NCBI GenBank assembly: GCA_964593905.1
Contig: CAZQLE010000015.1
Location: 1 to 31,027 of the forward strand
Direction: 5' to 3'
Source: CAZQLE01 sp964593905
GTDB taxonomy: Bacteria > Chloroflexota > Anaerolineae > Anaerolineales > Anaerolineaceae
DNA length: 31,027 nucleotides
This document shows, piece after piece, positions 1 to 7,565 of the stretch. A program made the position numbers and the translations under genes. The notes below the pieces were generated by a model. That model was not told the origin of the DNA and ran no database searches. It saw only the letters and a program-made list of their open reading frames with translations. The first letter of the stretch is position 1. Each line of letters begins with the position of its first letter.

Positions 1-1362
1 GACGTGTTTCAGCCAGATGCTGTAGATCACCACATAATAGACCATGCCAGCCAACGATAACAACGCGGCCAGAACATTGACATAGCTGGCGGTGATATAG
101 AACGATAAAATCACCGCCCCAACACCGTAGGCCAACCCTTCGCCAGCTTTCATGCGGCCGGCGGGCAAGGGACGTTTGGCCGTCCGCTGCATATTTTTGT
201 CCAGCTCACGATCCAGATATTGATTAATCGCGCTGGAACCTCCCGCGGCCAGCGCACCGCCGATCATCGTCCACAGGGTCAGCGGCAGCGACGGGATGGC
301 CTTCCCACCCACCACCATTCCGGCATACGTGGTCACCAGCAGCAGCAACACAATAATCGGCTTGCTGAGCACCACAAAATCTTTTAACCGCTGACGGGCA
401 TTGAGTGGTTCACTGGCTTCTGCTGCTTCAACAGCGGTGTCACGGGCAATGAACCCCACCGCCGCCAACAGCCCCATCATCAAAACCCAGCCCGCGGCGC
501 TGCTGGCAGCATGGATCACGCGCAGATCCAACGGAAAACCCCGGCTGACCTTGGCGCCGCCAAGAATGATTTGGCCGATCAACACCAGAAAAACCGCCGT
601 TGAAAGCGTCAGAATCAACCCCTGGCTGCGCTGCATCCGCCAGGCGCGAACAAACAACAGCGCCACTGCCGCAAAAGTGGCCAGCGTTACCAGGCGGTGT
701 GCAAATGCCAGCCATGCCGCGCCAGAGGTGGGCAGTCCGCCGCCGCACAACGGCCAACCGGGGCAGCTTTCGCCGGCGCCAGAAACAACCACCGCGGCGC
801 CGCTCAAAATTAACACCAGCAGCAAGAACGCGGCCGCCAGGGTTAATTTCCCAAATGGGGAAGAAAAAGAAAACGCGGTAAATGGCATTTTGCGCTGCAA
901 AACCAGCGCATGATAGATCACCGCAGAAATTTCAAAGGCCAGGGTGAACAGGGCAAACGCCAGATGCACCACCGAAAGCAGGGGCCGCTCAACAACCCCC
1001 ACCAGAAGAGCACCCAACACGGCCTGGGCAGCCAGAAACACCCCCGCCCCGGCCAACAGCCCGGTCAATACCCGTTCGCCGGGCAGAGACTTTCGCACAA
1101 CTGCGGCCGCCAGGAGCGTTAAAACCAGCGCCAGACCGGCCAGCGCACGATGGCTCATTTCAACCGCCGCCGCAAAGCTGGTGGGCATGGTTAAGCTCCC
1201 GCTGCACAACGGCCAATCCGGGCAGGCCGATCCCTCGCTCACGGTACGCACCATGTTGCCGGCTGTGACCAGAAAAAATGTAACCAGCAGGCAGACCATT
1301 AACAGGCGGCCGAGAAGTCGCAGCTTTTTCGGGTCGGGGTGAAGATCGGTTTTTGGCAACAT
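1..1362 (-). CDS. ctaAB: CtaA-CtaB fusion: heme A synthase / heme O synthase (3' partial)
   Basis: The reading frame is open for 454 codons from ATG 1362 to the window edge, so the C-terminus is missing. Residues 1 to about 310 form a heme A synthase (CtaA) domain made of two similar halves. Each half has a C-P-x-W-P-L-C loop (CPDWPLC and CPGWPLC), and four candidate heme-ligand His sit in SHRALAG, VVHLAFA, AHRLVTL and VIHAASS. From about residue 325 a UbiA-type protoheme IX farnesyltransferase (CtaB) begins, with the prenyl-diphosphate motif NQYLDRELD followed by RTAKRPLP. CtaB makes heme O from heme B and CtaA oxidises it to heme A, so the fusion joins consecutive membrane steps. AAGGAGC lies 7 nt before the ATG. 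The gene follows surf1 by 26 nt in the oxidase operon. Such fusions are known in some Chloroflexota. Confidence 0.93.
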   Translation of the reverse strand, partial: MLPKTDLHPDPKKLRLLGRLLMVCLLVTFFLVTAGNMVRTVSEGSACPDWPLCSGSLTMPTSFAAAVEMSHRALAGLALVLTLLAAAVVRKSLPGERVLTGLLAGAGVFLAAQAVLGALLVGVVERPLLSVVHLAFALFTLAFEISAVIYHALVLQRKMPFTAFSFSSPFGKLTLAAAFLLLVLILSGAAVVVSGAGESCPGWPLCGGGLPTSGAAWLAFAHRLVTLATFAAVALLFVRAWRMQRSQGLILTLSTAVFLVLIGQIILGGAKVSRGFPLDLRVIHAASSAAGWVLMMGLLAAVGFIARDTAVEAAEASEPLNARQRLKDFVVLSKPIIVLLLLVTTYAGMVVGGKAIPSLPLTLWTMIGGALAAGGSSAINQYLDRELDKNMQRTAKRPLPAGRMKAGEGLAYGVGAVILSFYITASYVNVLAALLSLAGMVYYVVIYSIWLKHV

Positions 1363-1388
1363 TGGATCGCTCCTTAACAGTAAATTTA

Positions 1389-2180
1389 TTATAGATCGAC
1401 AGACGGATCAGCGCCCGGTTTTTCGAGCTGCTTTGCAACAAAAAACGGATACCCAACACCCGCTAAAGCTGCAAAGAAAAACCACTGAATGGCATAACCC
1501 AGGTGGGGGCCCTCGGTAATTTCCAAAATAGGGGTCTGCGCAAACGGCGGGTCGGAATACCCATCTCGCGGGGGGGCCTCTTGCAAAAAGACCGGCAGCA
1601 ATGACAGATCGGTCTGCTTTTGCAGACGTTCAACATTGATCAGGTTTATGGCAGATAACCGCTCACCGCCGGGTTGATATGCCGGGTCTGGCGCCCCGCC
1701 AATTTCGGCGCGCTTCATTGGCAAACGAATCATCCCTTCAATCACCACAGGCGCATCCGACAGGTAGGGAGATAAATCGTCTGCCCCGCTGAGTGGAATC
1801 CAACCCCGGTCGATTAAAACAACCTGTGCTGTCCCATCAATTTGCAGCGGAATGATGAGATGGTAACCCGGTTGAGCATCCCATTCCTGATTGCGCAGCA
1901 GCACTGCTTCCTGATTGCGAAAAATTCCGCTCACCACTGCGCTGCGGTACTCAGAACGCACCAGATCAGCGTCAGGAACGCCCAGGGCCAAATTTAACGG
2001 GGCAAGGCGGCTCTGGGTCATGATTTGCTGATTCAGGCCTCTACGCCACTCCAGACGCGCCAACTGCCAGAAACCCAGACGAATCATCAGGCCCACGGCA
2101 GCCAGCACCAGCAGAGTGGTGAAAATCCAGCGCAAGCTGATCAATGGGTGTGCAGACGATGAACGCATTGAAGAATCCAT
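1389..2180 (-). CDS. SURF1 family cytochrome oxidase assembly protein
   Basis: The product has 263 residues with the SURF1 architecture: an N-terminal membrane segment (about residues 14-34), a periplasmic domain, and a C-terminal membrane segment near residues 232-252. Family signatures include GFWQLARLEWRRGLN after TM1, the VLIDRGWIPL block, and a C-terminal GPHLGYAIQWF followed by the last TM. Surf1 assists heme a/a3 insertion into subunit I of heme-copper oxidases. The chosen ATG at 2180 gives MDSSMRSS, has AAAGG upstream and begins 2 nt after the preceding stop. The frame extends further upstream but would overlap the preceding gene by about 55 bp. It lies between the cupredoxin-like gene and ctaAB. 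Confidence 0.9.
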   Translation of the reverse strand: MDSSMRSSSAHPLISLRWIFTTLLVLAAVGLMIRLGFWQLARLEWRRGLNQQIMTQSRLAPLNLALGVPDADLVRSEYRSAVVSGIFRNQEAVLLRNQEWDAQPGYHLIIPLQIDGTAQVVLIDRGWIPLSGADDLSPYLSDAPVVIEGMIRLPMKRAEIGGAPDPAYQPGGERLSAINLINVERLQKQTDLSLLPVFLQEAPPRDGYSDPPFAQTPILEITEGPHLGYAIQWFFFAALAGVGYPFFVAKQLEKPGADPSVDL

Positions 2181-2182
2181 TG

Positions 2183-2689
2183 CTAACCTTTGCTGAAAGA
2201 TGGCCGCAGAGGAACCGCCGCCAGGCTGAACAACCACAACAATACCCCGCTGGGCAGGCCAACAGCCAGAATTGCCTGGGTGCGCACCCAGGTGGTCACC
2301 CGGCCGCGCACATCCAGACCCAGTTTTTTCTCAGGGGTAAACGTGCAGTCCAGACGATACCGGTTCGCAGTGCTCATGGTCATTTTGCCCGTTTGGCCGG
2401 GCGGCACCCAGATCGGGCCCAGTTGATGGCTAACCACATCCTCGTTTCTAACCACCAGAGCATCTCCTTCATAAAAGACCAGTCTTTCAGGCAATTCCAG
2501 GCCGGTCTGGTTCCGGGCCACTTTCGCGGCGGTTCCTTGAGGGATGACCCATTCAACTGTGCGCGGCTCGGCCAGATTGCCGGGATTGGTGATGCGAAAC
2601 GAAATTTCGCTGACCAGCCAGCCAAACACCAACGCAATGAGAATTGCAACGCCAAAGCGCAGCAGGCCGTGATTCATCACCCGCGTCAT
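2183..2689 (-). CDS. Membrane-anchored cupredoxin-like protein of unknown function in the oxidase operon
   Basis: The protein has 168 residues, with hydrophobic segments at about 11-30 and 138-158 enclosing an extracytoplasmic beta-rich region. That region (about 45-120) resembles a cupredoxin fold: FYEGDALVVRNEDVVSHQLGPIWVPPGQT, followed by YRLDC. His88 and Cys115 sit where type-1 copper ligands often lie, but the usual His and Met after the Cys are absent, so a normal blue-copper site is unlikely. The start ATG overlaps the sco1 stop (ATGA); an in-frame Met four codons later is an alternative. Its place between sco1 and surf1 suggests a role in copper delivery or oxidase assembly, and no Cox11/CtaG-type copper chaperone is visible nearby. 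The function is inferred from fold resemblance and context only. Confidence 0.72.
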   Translation of the reverse strand: MTRVMNHGLLRFGVAILIALVFGWLVSEISFRITNPGNLAEPRTVEWVIPQGTAAKVARNQTGLELPERLVFYEGDALVVRNEDVVSHQLGPIWVPPGQTGKMTMSTANRYRLDCTFTPEKKLGLDVRGRVTTWVRTQAILAVGLPSGVLLWLFSLAAVPLRPSFSKG

Positions 2690-3291
2690 GGGGTCGTTTC
2701 CTTTAACAAAAACTTCACGTCCGAAAAAATATCGTCAACCGGGGTGCCAAAGGCGTAGGTCAGGCGCAACCCTCCCCGGCGGTCCACCACATACACCCGC
2801 GCAGTATGAGAAATTAGATATCCCAGCGCCGTGTCACCGGCCGTCACCTCGCGAAAAACGCCATAGGCAGCCCAAATTTTTGAAAGCGCTTCTTCCGTGC
2901 CGCTAAGGCCGATAAAATTTGGGTCAAAAGCCGCGGTATAAGCGGCCAGACGCTGGGCGGTATCGCGCTGAGGGTCAACCGTGACAAAGACCACATTCAC
3001 ACCCGCTGCGTCGCCCCCCAGACGGTCATAAACTGTTTTCATCTCTCCCAGCGTGGCCGGGCAAACATCCGGGCAATTGGTATACCCGAAAAAGATCAGG
3101 TTAACCTTTCCATTCTCCTCAGCCAGATGAAAAACGCTGCCATCTGAACGGGAGAGCTGAAAATCAGGTGCGGGCGGGGCAGGCTCGAGCACAGAGCCGC
3201 GCAGTTCATACGGCCTGGAAAACAACCAGCCTGCCGCCAGAAGCGCGCCCATCAACACCCCCAACCCTGACCAGAACCAGTGCTTGCCCAC
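2686..3291 (-). CDS. SCO1/SenC family copper chaperone for CuA assembly
   Basis: The thioredoxin-fold SCO protein has an N-terminal membrane anchor (about residues 8-24) and a periplasmic domain. The copper/redox motif CPDVC (Cys73, Cys77) and the distal His162 in LISHTARVYVVD are intact, as is the VFVTVDPQRDT block. SCO proteins deliver copper to, or reduce, the CuA cysteines of subunit II. I chose GTG 3291 because TAAGGAGG lies 5 nt before it. That Shine-Dalgarno overlaps the coxC stop codon. The upstream ATG at 3312 in the same frame overlaps coxC by 11 bp and has no good ribosome site. The gene overlaps the next gene by 4 bp (ATGA), which suggests translational coupling. Confidence 0.92.
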   Translation of the reverse strand: MGKHWFWSGLGVLMGALLAAGWLFSRPYELRGSVLEPAPPAPDFQLSRSDGSVFHLAEENGKVNLIFFGYTNCPDVCPATLGEMKTVYDRLGGDAAGVNVVFVTVDPQRDTAQRLAAYTAAFDPNFIGLSGTEEALSKIWAAYGVFREVTAGDTALGYLISHTARVYVVDRRGGLRLTYAFGTPVDDIFSDVKFLLKETTP

Positions 3292-3301
3292 CCTGGCCTC
3301 C

Positions 3302-3895
3302 TTAGGCACCAATGACCGTACCCATCAGATACAATGCCGGATAGAAGAAAATCCAGACTACATCCACAAAATGCCAGTAGTTGGCCGCAGCCTCTACCGC
3401 CCAGTGTCGTTCGGGGGTGTATGACCCCTTGCGGCCATTGCGCAAAATGATCAACAAAAAGATCACTCCGGTCAAAACGTGAAAGGCATGCATCCCGGTC
3501 ATCATAAAGAAGATCGCCCCCTCCACACTGTCACCGGGGCCAAATGGGGCAAGCTGCCATTCCACCCCCACCACACCGACCAAAAAAGCAATTCCCAGCA
3601 CCAGGGTAAGGGTCGTATTCCGCAAAAATCCGCGCACATCACCACGAGAGATCTGAACTTCTGCACGGTTCATAAAAAAACTACTCACCAACAAAATCGC
3701 TGTCACCGCCAGGCCCAGAATCTGCTCCAAGTGAGGGCGGGTATTGCCCAAAAGATAAAACCGTGAAACCAGCAAAGCGCCAAAGACAAAAGAATCAGAA
3801 AGGATGAACAACCATAGCCCTAACCGGTTGGTCGCCAATCGCTGCACATAACTTTCTTTATGCCCATGCGGTGTATGAGCTGCCTGTGCTTCCAT
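3302..3895 (-). CDS. ctaE: Cytochrome c oxidase subunit III
   Basis: The 197-residue integral membrane protein of the CoxC/CtaE family has five predicted membrane helices, as in the shorter bacterial subunits III. Visible signatures are the N-terminal RLGLWLFILSDSFVFGALL, the central MTGMHAFHVLTGVIFL and the C-terminal YWHFVDVVWIFFYPALYL. Subunit III stabilises subunit I and the proton-uptake path of A-type oxidases. AAGGAG lies 8 nt before the ATG, within the end of the subunit IV gene, and the ATG directly abuts that stop. It is the fourth gene of the oxidase operon. Confidence 0.95.
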   Translation of the reverse strand: MEAQAAHTPHGHKESYVQRLATNRLGLWLFILSDSFVFGALLVSRFYLLGNTRPHLEQILGLAVTAILLVSSFFMNRAEVQISRGDVRGFLRNTTLTLVLGIAFLVGVVGVEWQLAPFGPGDSVEGAIFFMMTGMHAFHVLTGVIFLLIILRNGRKGSYTPERHWAVEAAANYWHFVDVVWIFFYPALYLMGTVIGA

Positions 3896-4102
3896 TTAGT
3901 GTTCTCCTTCGTCTCTGGTCCATAAGCGGAAGATGTGCATGAAAAACCAGATCACAATTCCAGCTTTGAATAACGCCACAACCCACAAAAATATCATCGG
4001 CGCCTGCTGAATACTCAAAAAGTATTCAAGAAGGGTCAGAACCGCCAACCCTGCAAACACCACAACCCCGCGCCGCAGCGCACCCGTAGGTTTCGTTTCC
4101 AT
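3896..4102 (-). CDS. Cytochrome c oxidase subunit IV (small membrane subunit)
   Basis: The product has 68 residues and two membrane helices: about 12-28 (VVVFAGLAVLTLLEYFLS) and 35-57 (PMIFLWVVALFKAGIVIWFFMHIF). The FKAGIVIWFFMH pattern is typical of the prokaryotic COX4 family (CtaF/CyoD-like). I chose ATG 4102 because GGGAGG lies 6 nt upstream. An earlier in-frame ATG at 4117 overlaps the coxA stop and has no clear ribosome site. This accessory subunit stabilises the oxidase complex; its position between subunits I and III is the common operon order. Confidence 0.88.
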   Translation of the reverse strand: METKPTGALRRGVVVFAGLAVLTLLEYFLSIQQAPMIFLWVVALFKAGIVIWFFMHIFRLWTRDEGEH

Positions 4103-4113
4103 TACTGCCTCCC

Positions 4114-5967
4114 TCAATCACCCGCCTGCTGCGGTTCAATCTCCACATATTTTGAATTCGGTAAACCATAATCATAGGGGTTGCCCACCACCCGCATCGG
4201 CTGTGCATAATTGTGCATCGGTGCAGGAGAGGGAATCTGCCATTCGGGAGAGCGGGAATTCCAGATATTCCCCACTGCCGCCTCACCCGAACGGGCGCTG
4301 ACCCACAGATTAACCATAAACAGCAGTACCGAGATGCCAATTAGAAAGCCGGCGATGGTGATGATCAACTGCGGGTCGGTAAAGCCCATGTTGGGGTCAT
4401 AATCAGCGATGCGGCGGCGAAAACCCAGCAAACCAACCCGCATTTGCCCAAATGTCATGGCCAAAAAAGAAGGCGTAAGCAGCCAGAAATGCAGCTTGCC
4501 CAGTGTGTCATTCAACTTGCGGCCGGTCATCTTGGGGAACCAGTAGTAGACCGCAGCAAAGAACGGGAAAATGTAACCACCGAAAATTGTGTCGTGAAAA
4601 TGCCCCACAATCCAGTAGGTGTCGTGCAGGTGAAGATCGGTTGAAATGGTGCCGCTTGGCGGGCCGCTCAGACCACCCAGCAAAAACACAAGGATCCCGC
4701 CCAACACAAAGAGCATCGGGGTTGGCAGTCGAATGCGCCCCTGCCACATGGTCGCCGTCCAGGAGAAGAATTTAATCCCGGTTGGCACCGCCACCAGCAG
4801 CGTGGAATACATAAACGGCACCCGCAGGTATGAATCCATTCCCGAGGTGAACATATGATGCGCCCACACCAGAAAGCCCACCAGCGCGATTCCCATGGAA
4901 GACATGGCCACCCAGCGATAACCAAACAATGGTTTGCGCACAAAAACCGGCAGCAGTTCGCTGATCACCCCCAGCCCCGGCAGCACAAAGATATACACGG
5001 CCGGATGTGAATAGAACCAGAATAGATGCTGGAACAGAATGGGGTTTCCGCCTTTCGCGGGGTCAAAAAAGCCCATGCCAAACAGACGCTCAAACATGAC
5101 CATCTGAAACGAAAGGCCAATTAACTGGGTGGCCGTCAAAGAGATGATCGAGGTCGACAGAACGCTCCAGGCCAAAATTGGCATACGGAAGTAATTCATC
5201 CCCGGCGTGCGCATACGGATAATGGTGGCGATCAAATTCAGCGCCCCCAGAATGGCCGACCAGCCGTTGACAAACACCCCCAGAAAGAACATTTGAATCC
5301 CCAGCGGCTGCCGCACGCTCAACGGCGGATAAGCCGTCCAGCCGGTTTCAAAACCGCCAAAGAAGATGGCACTCACCAGCAGCACCGCTGCCGGCACAGC
5401 CAGCCAGAAGGCAAATGCGTTCAATCGCGGAAAGGCCATGTCTTTGGCCCCAATCAGCAGCGGGATGAGATAGTTTGAAATGGCCGAGATGCCCACCAGA
5501 ATGGAAACGATCAATACCATCCCGTGCATTCCGATCAGAGTGTTAAATTCTTGATAAGACAGGAATTGCAGACCGGGCGCGGCCAGCTCGGTGCGAAAGA
5601 TCAACGCAAATGAACCGCCCACCGCCAGGGTGAAGAGCGACAAAAAGCCATATTGAATGCCAATCACTTTATGATCGAGGCTGACACCAAAGTAACGCCG
5701 CCAGCCCGCAGGCTCAACAACATCTTCCACGTCCGGGGTGCTTTGTCCCTTTGCCCAGGCCCACCAATCACTCATGGCGCCAATACCGCCCACAAAGAAT
5801 AAGGCTCCCAACACCCCGCCCGTTACCCAGGCTGGTTCGGCTTTAAAGCCCAACCCCATTGCGGCGCGAATCGCGGTGATCAACCCGACCCCTGCCAGAG
5901 TGCCAAGAATCTGCCAGATCAATCCACGCACCAGGCCAATCGAATAAATCTTCTGGATGATTTTCAT
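4114..5967 (-). CDS. ctaD: Cytochrome c oxidase subunit I (A2-type, aa3/caa3)
   Basis: The 617-residue heme-copper oxidase catalytic subunit carries all metal ligands: low-spin heme His148 (MHGM) and His458, CuB ligands His321, His370 and His371, the cross-link Tyr325 (SHPAVY), and heme a3 His456 (GHFH). The helix VI motif is YSHPAVY rather than GHPEVY. This is the tyrosine-serine signature of type A2 oxidases, which lack the D-channel glutamate. A K-channel Lys399 (PTGIK) is present. Before the usual domain (RRYFGVSLDHKVIGIQY, near residue 90) there are two extra N-terminal membrane segments (about 15-35 and 47-64). AGAGGTG precedes the ATG by about 5 nt. The gene lies 37 nt after coxB. Confidence 0.97.
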   Translation of the reverse strand: MKIIQKIYSIGLVRGLIWQILGTLAGVGLITAIRAAMGLGFKAEPAWVTGGVLGALFFVGGIGAMSDWWAWAKGQSTPDVEDVVEPAGWRRYFGVSLDHKVIGIQYGFLSLFTLAVGGSFALIFRTELAAPGLQFLSYQEFNTLIGMHGMVLIVSILVGISAISNYLIPLLIGAKDMAFPRLNAFAFWLAVPAAVLLVSAIFFGGFETGWTAYPPLSVRQPLGIQMFFLGVFVNGWSAILGALNLIATIIRMRTPGMNYFRMPILAWSVLSTSIISLTATQLIGLSFQMVMFERLFGMGFFDPAKGGNPILFQHLFWFYSHPAVYIFVLPGLGVISELLPVFVRKPLFGYRWVAMSSMGIALVGFLVWAHHMFTSGMDSYLRVPFMYSTLLVAVPTGIKFFSWTATMWQGRIRLPTPMLFVLGGILVFLLGGLSGPPSGTISTDLHLHDTYWIVGHFHDTIFGGYIFPFFAAVYYWFPKMTGRKLNDTLGKLHFWLLTPSFLAMTFGQMRVGLLGFRRRIADYDPNMGFTDPQLIITIAGFLIGISVLLFMVNLWVSARSGEAAVGNIWNSRSPEWQIPSPAPMHNYAQPMRVVGNPYDYGLPNSKYVEIEPQQAGD

Positions 5968-6004
5968 CTGTTCACCTCTAGAGATGTTCTTTCTCTAAAC
6001 CGCT

Positions 6005-7435
6005 TTATTGAGCCAAAGATTTCATAAAGGCCAGAATGTCATTAATTTCCTGCTCGCTGAGTTGATCAGCATAGGTTTGCGGCATGACATTCGCAGGATA
6101 ACCCTCATGAACCTGATCATTGGGTTTGAGAATGCCGGTCATAAGATAATCATCATCCACCTGCACCTCGCTGCCATCGACAAGCTTGATGGTTGAACCA
6201 TAAGCCCCCTGCCAGGTGGGGCCAACACCTTTGGCGCCGTTCACCGTATGACAACCAATGCAGCCCTTGATGGTGGCCAGTTTTTCGCCCCGCTGCACCG
6301 GATCGGTCAGTGTTTCAGAAAGTCTGGCCGAGACCCAACCCTGAAAATCTTGCCCGGCCATCACCTTTACCGGCGCCACCATTGCCGCATGGGCGCCGCC
6401 GCATAATTCGGCACACAAAACCTGATAATCACCGATCTCTGTGGGGGTCAGGCGCAGCTCTTTCACCAGGTTTTCACCGGGCAAAATATCCTGCTTCACC
6501 CGAAATTCAGGCACCCAGAAAGAATGAATCACATCGCGTGAGGTCATCTTAAGCACCACCTGCTGATCAACCGGCAAATTCAGGCTTTGCGAAACCACCC
6601 CATACTGAGGATACTCAAAGCTCCAGTACCACTGCCCGGCGGTAACCTTCACTTCCAACGCCTGAGGATCGATGGTGTTAATCTCTGCCAGCGAACGAGA
6701 CCCAAGGTAAGAAAAATACACCACCACCGCCAGTGGGATGATCGTCCAAAGCACCTCCAGGCGGGTCGAACCGGTAATATGCTGGCCGTCCTGATCTTCT
6801 TCTCCTTTTTTAGGGCGGAAAACGACCAGGCTGTAAACAATCAACACCATAATTAAAGAAAACAGAAATGAAATCACCAGGAAGTGGGCATTAAAAAGTT
6901 GATCAATGATCACCGCCTGAGAGCTGGCCTGCGCCGGCAACAAACCAATCGCCTGTAAAAGGGCATAAATTCCCACGGTGAAAGCCGCAACGAGAATACT
7001 GATGATCACAAAATGCTTCATACTGCCACTCCTCTGTTTTTGAGATTCCGATAAATCAATGGAGGGCTCCTGCCGTTCCACATCCAGCCAGTTTTCAGCC
7101 TGATCGGAAGTTAAGAACCGGCGGTCATACACCACCACCCGGCCATTTTCGCGTAATGAAACCAGCAAGACCTGCATCGGGAGCTCCGATTCAATAAACA
7201 GGTCCAGAAAATGTTCGCGGCGAATTTCCACATCGTCGTAATCCAACAAAACGGTGGTCGGTCGCCAGACAGCCATCAATTGTTCAACTTGAGAAAAAGA
7301 TTTTGCTTCGCGAATCTCACTCAATGCGCCGTGCCGTTTTTGCATTAAGTGCGCCAGACTGCTGCGAAAAAGCGGACTCGCAGAAGCAATCAAAATTCTT
7401 TGCAGTTTTTCGGTTCGCTCATCCATTGCAGCCAT
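6005..7435 (-). CDS. ctaC: Cytochrome c oxidase subunit II with C-terminal cytochrome c, fused in frame to an N-terminal receiver-like module
   Basis: The open frame encodes 476 residues. Residues 139-476 are a complete subunit II: signal/anchor segment, two helices, the QWYWSFEYP aromatic region, and the CuA site C-x3-C-x3-H-x2-M (CAELCGGAHAAM) with the upstream His in VIHSFWVPEF. The C-terminal cytochrome c domain has heme motif CIGCH and a likely axial Met in NVMPQTY, which makes it caa3-type. Residues 1-138 resemble a CheY/NarL receiver without its acidic pair and are described separately. ATG 7435 has AGAGGAGC upstream. Met139 (ATG 7021) also has a strong GAGGAG 7 nt before it and begins the canonical protein. 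No stop separates the two parts, so the cell may make a fusion, a 338-residue subunit II, or both. I am sure of the oxidase function, less so of the operative start. Confidence 0.93.
   Translation of the reverse strand: MAAMDERTEKLQRILIASASPLFRSSLAHLMQKRHGALSEIREAKSFSQVEQLMAVWRPTTVLLDYDDVEIRREHFLDLFIESELPMQVLLVSLRENGRVVVYDRRFLTSDQAENWLDVERQEPSIDLSESQKQRSGSMKHFVIISILVAAFTVGIYALLQAIGLLPAQASSQAVIIDQLFNAHFLVISFLFSLIMVLIVYSLVVFRPKKGEEDQDGQHITGSTRLEVLWTIIPLAVVVYFSYLGSRSLAEINTIDPQALEVKVTAGQWYWSFEYPQYGVVSQSLNLPVDQQVVLKMTSRDVIHSFWVPEFRVKQDILPGENLVKELRLTPTEIGDYQVLCAELCGGAHAAMVAPVKVMAGQDFQGWVSARLSETLTDPVQRGEKLATIKGCIGCHTVNGAKGVGPTWQGAYGSTIKLVDGSEVQVDDDYLMTGILKPNDQVHEGYPANVMPQTYADQLSEQEINDILAFMKSLAQ
7022..7435 (-). 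other. Pseudo-receiver-like coding segment upstream of and in frame with subunit II
   Basis: This is the first 138 codons of the open frame that continues into oxidase subunit II. It reads like a response-regulator receiver: RILIASASPLFRSSLAHLM aligns with the start of NarL-type receivers (compare RLVIVDDHALFRRGLMGLL in the neighbouring regulator), and a phospho-acceptor-like Asp65 lies in VLLDYDD. The acidic pair after strand 1 is replaced by Ser-Ala, so magnesium-dependent phosphorylation is unlikely. The segment ends in a hydrophilic stretch just before the subunit II signal segment, so it would face the cytoplasm. Confidence 0.6.
7029..7034 (-). promoter_or_regulatory. Internal Shine-Dalgarno before canonical subunit II start
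   Basis: GAGGAG on the minus strand lies 7 nt before ATG 7021, the codon where subunit II homology begins. It sits inside an uninterrupted coding frame, so ribosomes could start subunit II independently of the upstream receiver-like module. Confidence 0.6.
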
Positions 7436-7520
7436 TGCTCCTCTTTTGAAGGCTGACCGATGTCACTGCAATAAATATAACAAATTAGATCTTACTAGTC
7501 ACAAATTAACTCCCAAAATA

Positions 7521-7565
7521 GGGGTTAATCCTTCCACCCAAAGGGGTGATTTATGGATTAACCCC
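7521..7565 (-). terminator. Nested inverted repeat between response regulator and oxidase operon (terminator or attenuator)
   Basis: GGGGTTAATCC (7521-7531) and GGATTAACCCC (7555-7565) form a perfect 11-bp stem. Within the loop, CACCC and GGGTG form a second 5-bp stem. The distal arm covers the stop codon of the response regulator gene. On the transcribed minus strand the hairpin is followed by TATTTT, a weak U-tract, so partial termination or read-through into the oxidase operon is possible. It could instead be a DNA-level operator. Confidence 0.55.

Noticed and set aside
401..913. 170-codon plus-strand open frame
   Set aside because: It lies antisense to the continuous ctaAB frame, has no family resemblance and is a by-product of GC-rich membrane-protein coding.
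2144..2758. 204-codon plus-strand open frame
   Set aside because: It is antisense to the cupredoxin-like gene and parts of surf1 and sco1; composition and lack of motifs mark it as a shadow.
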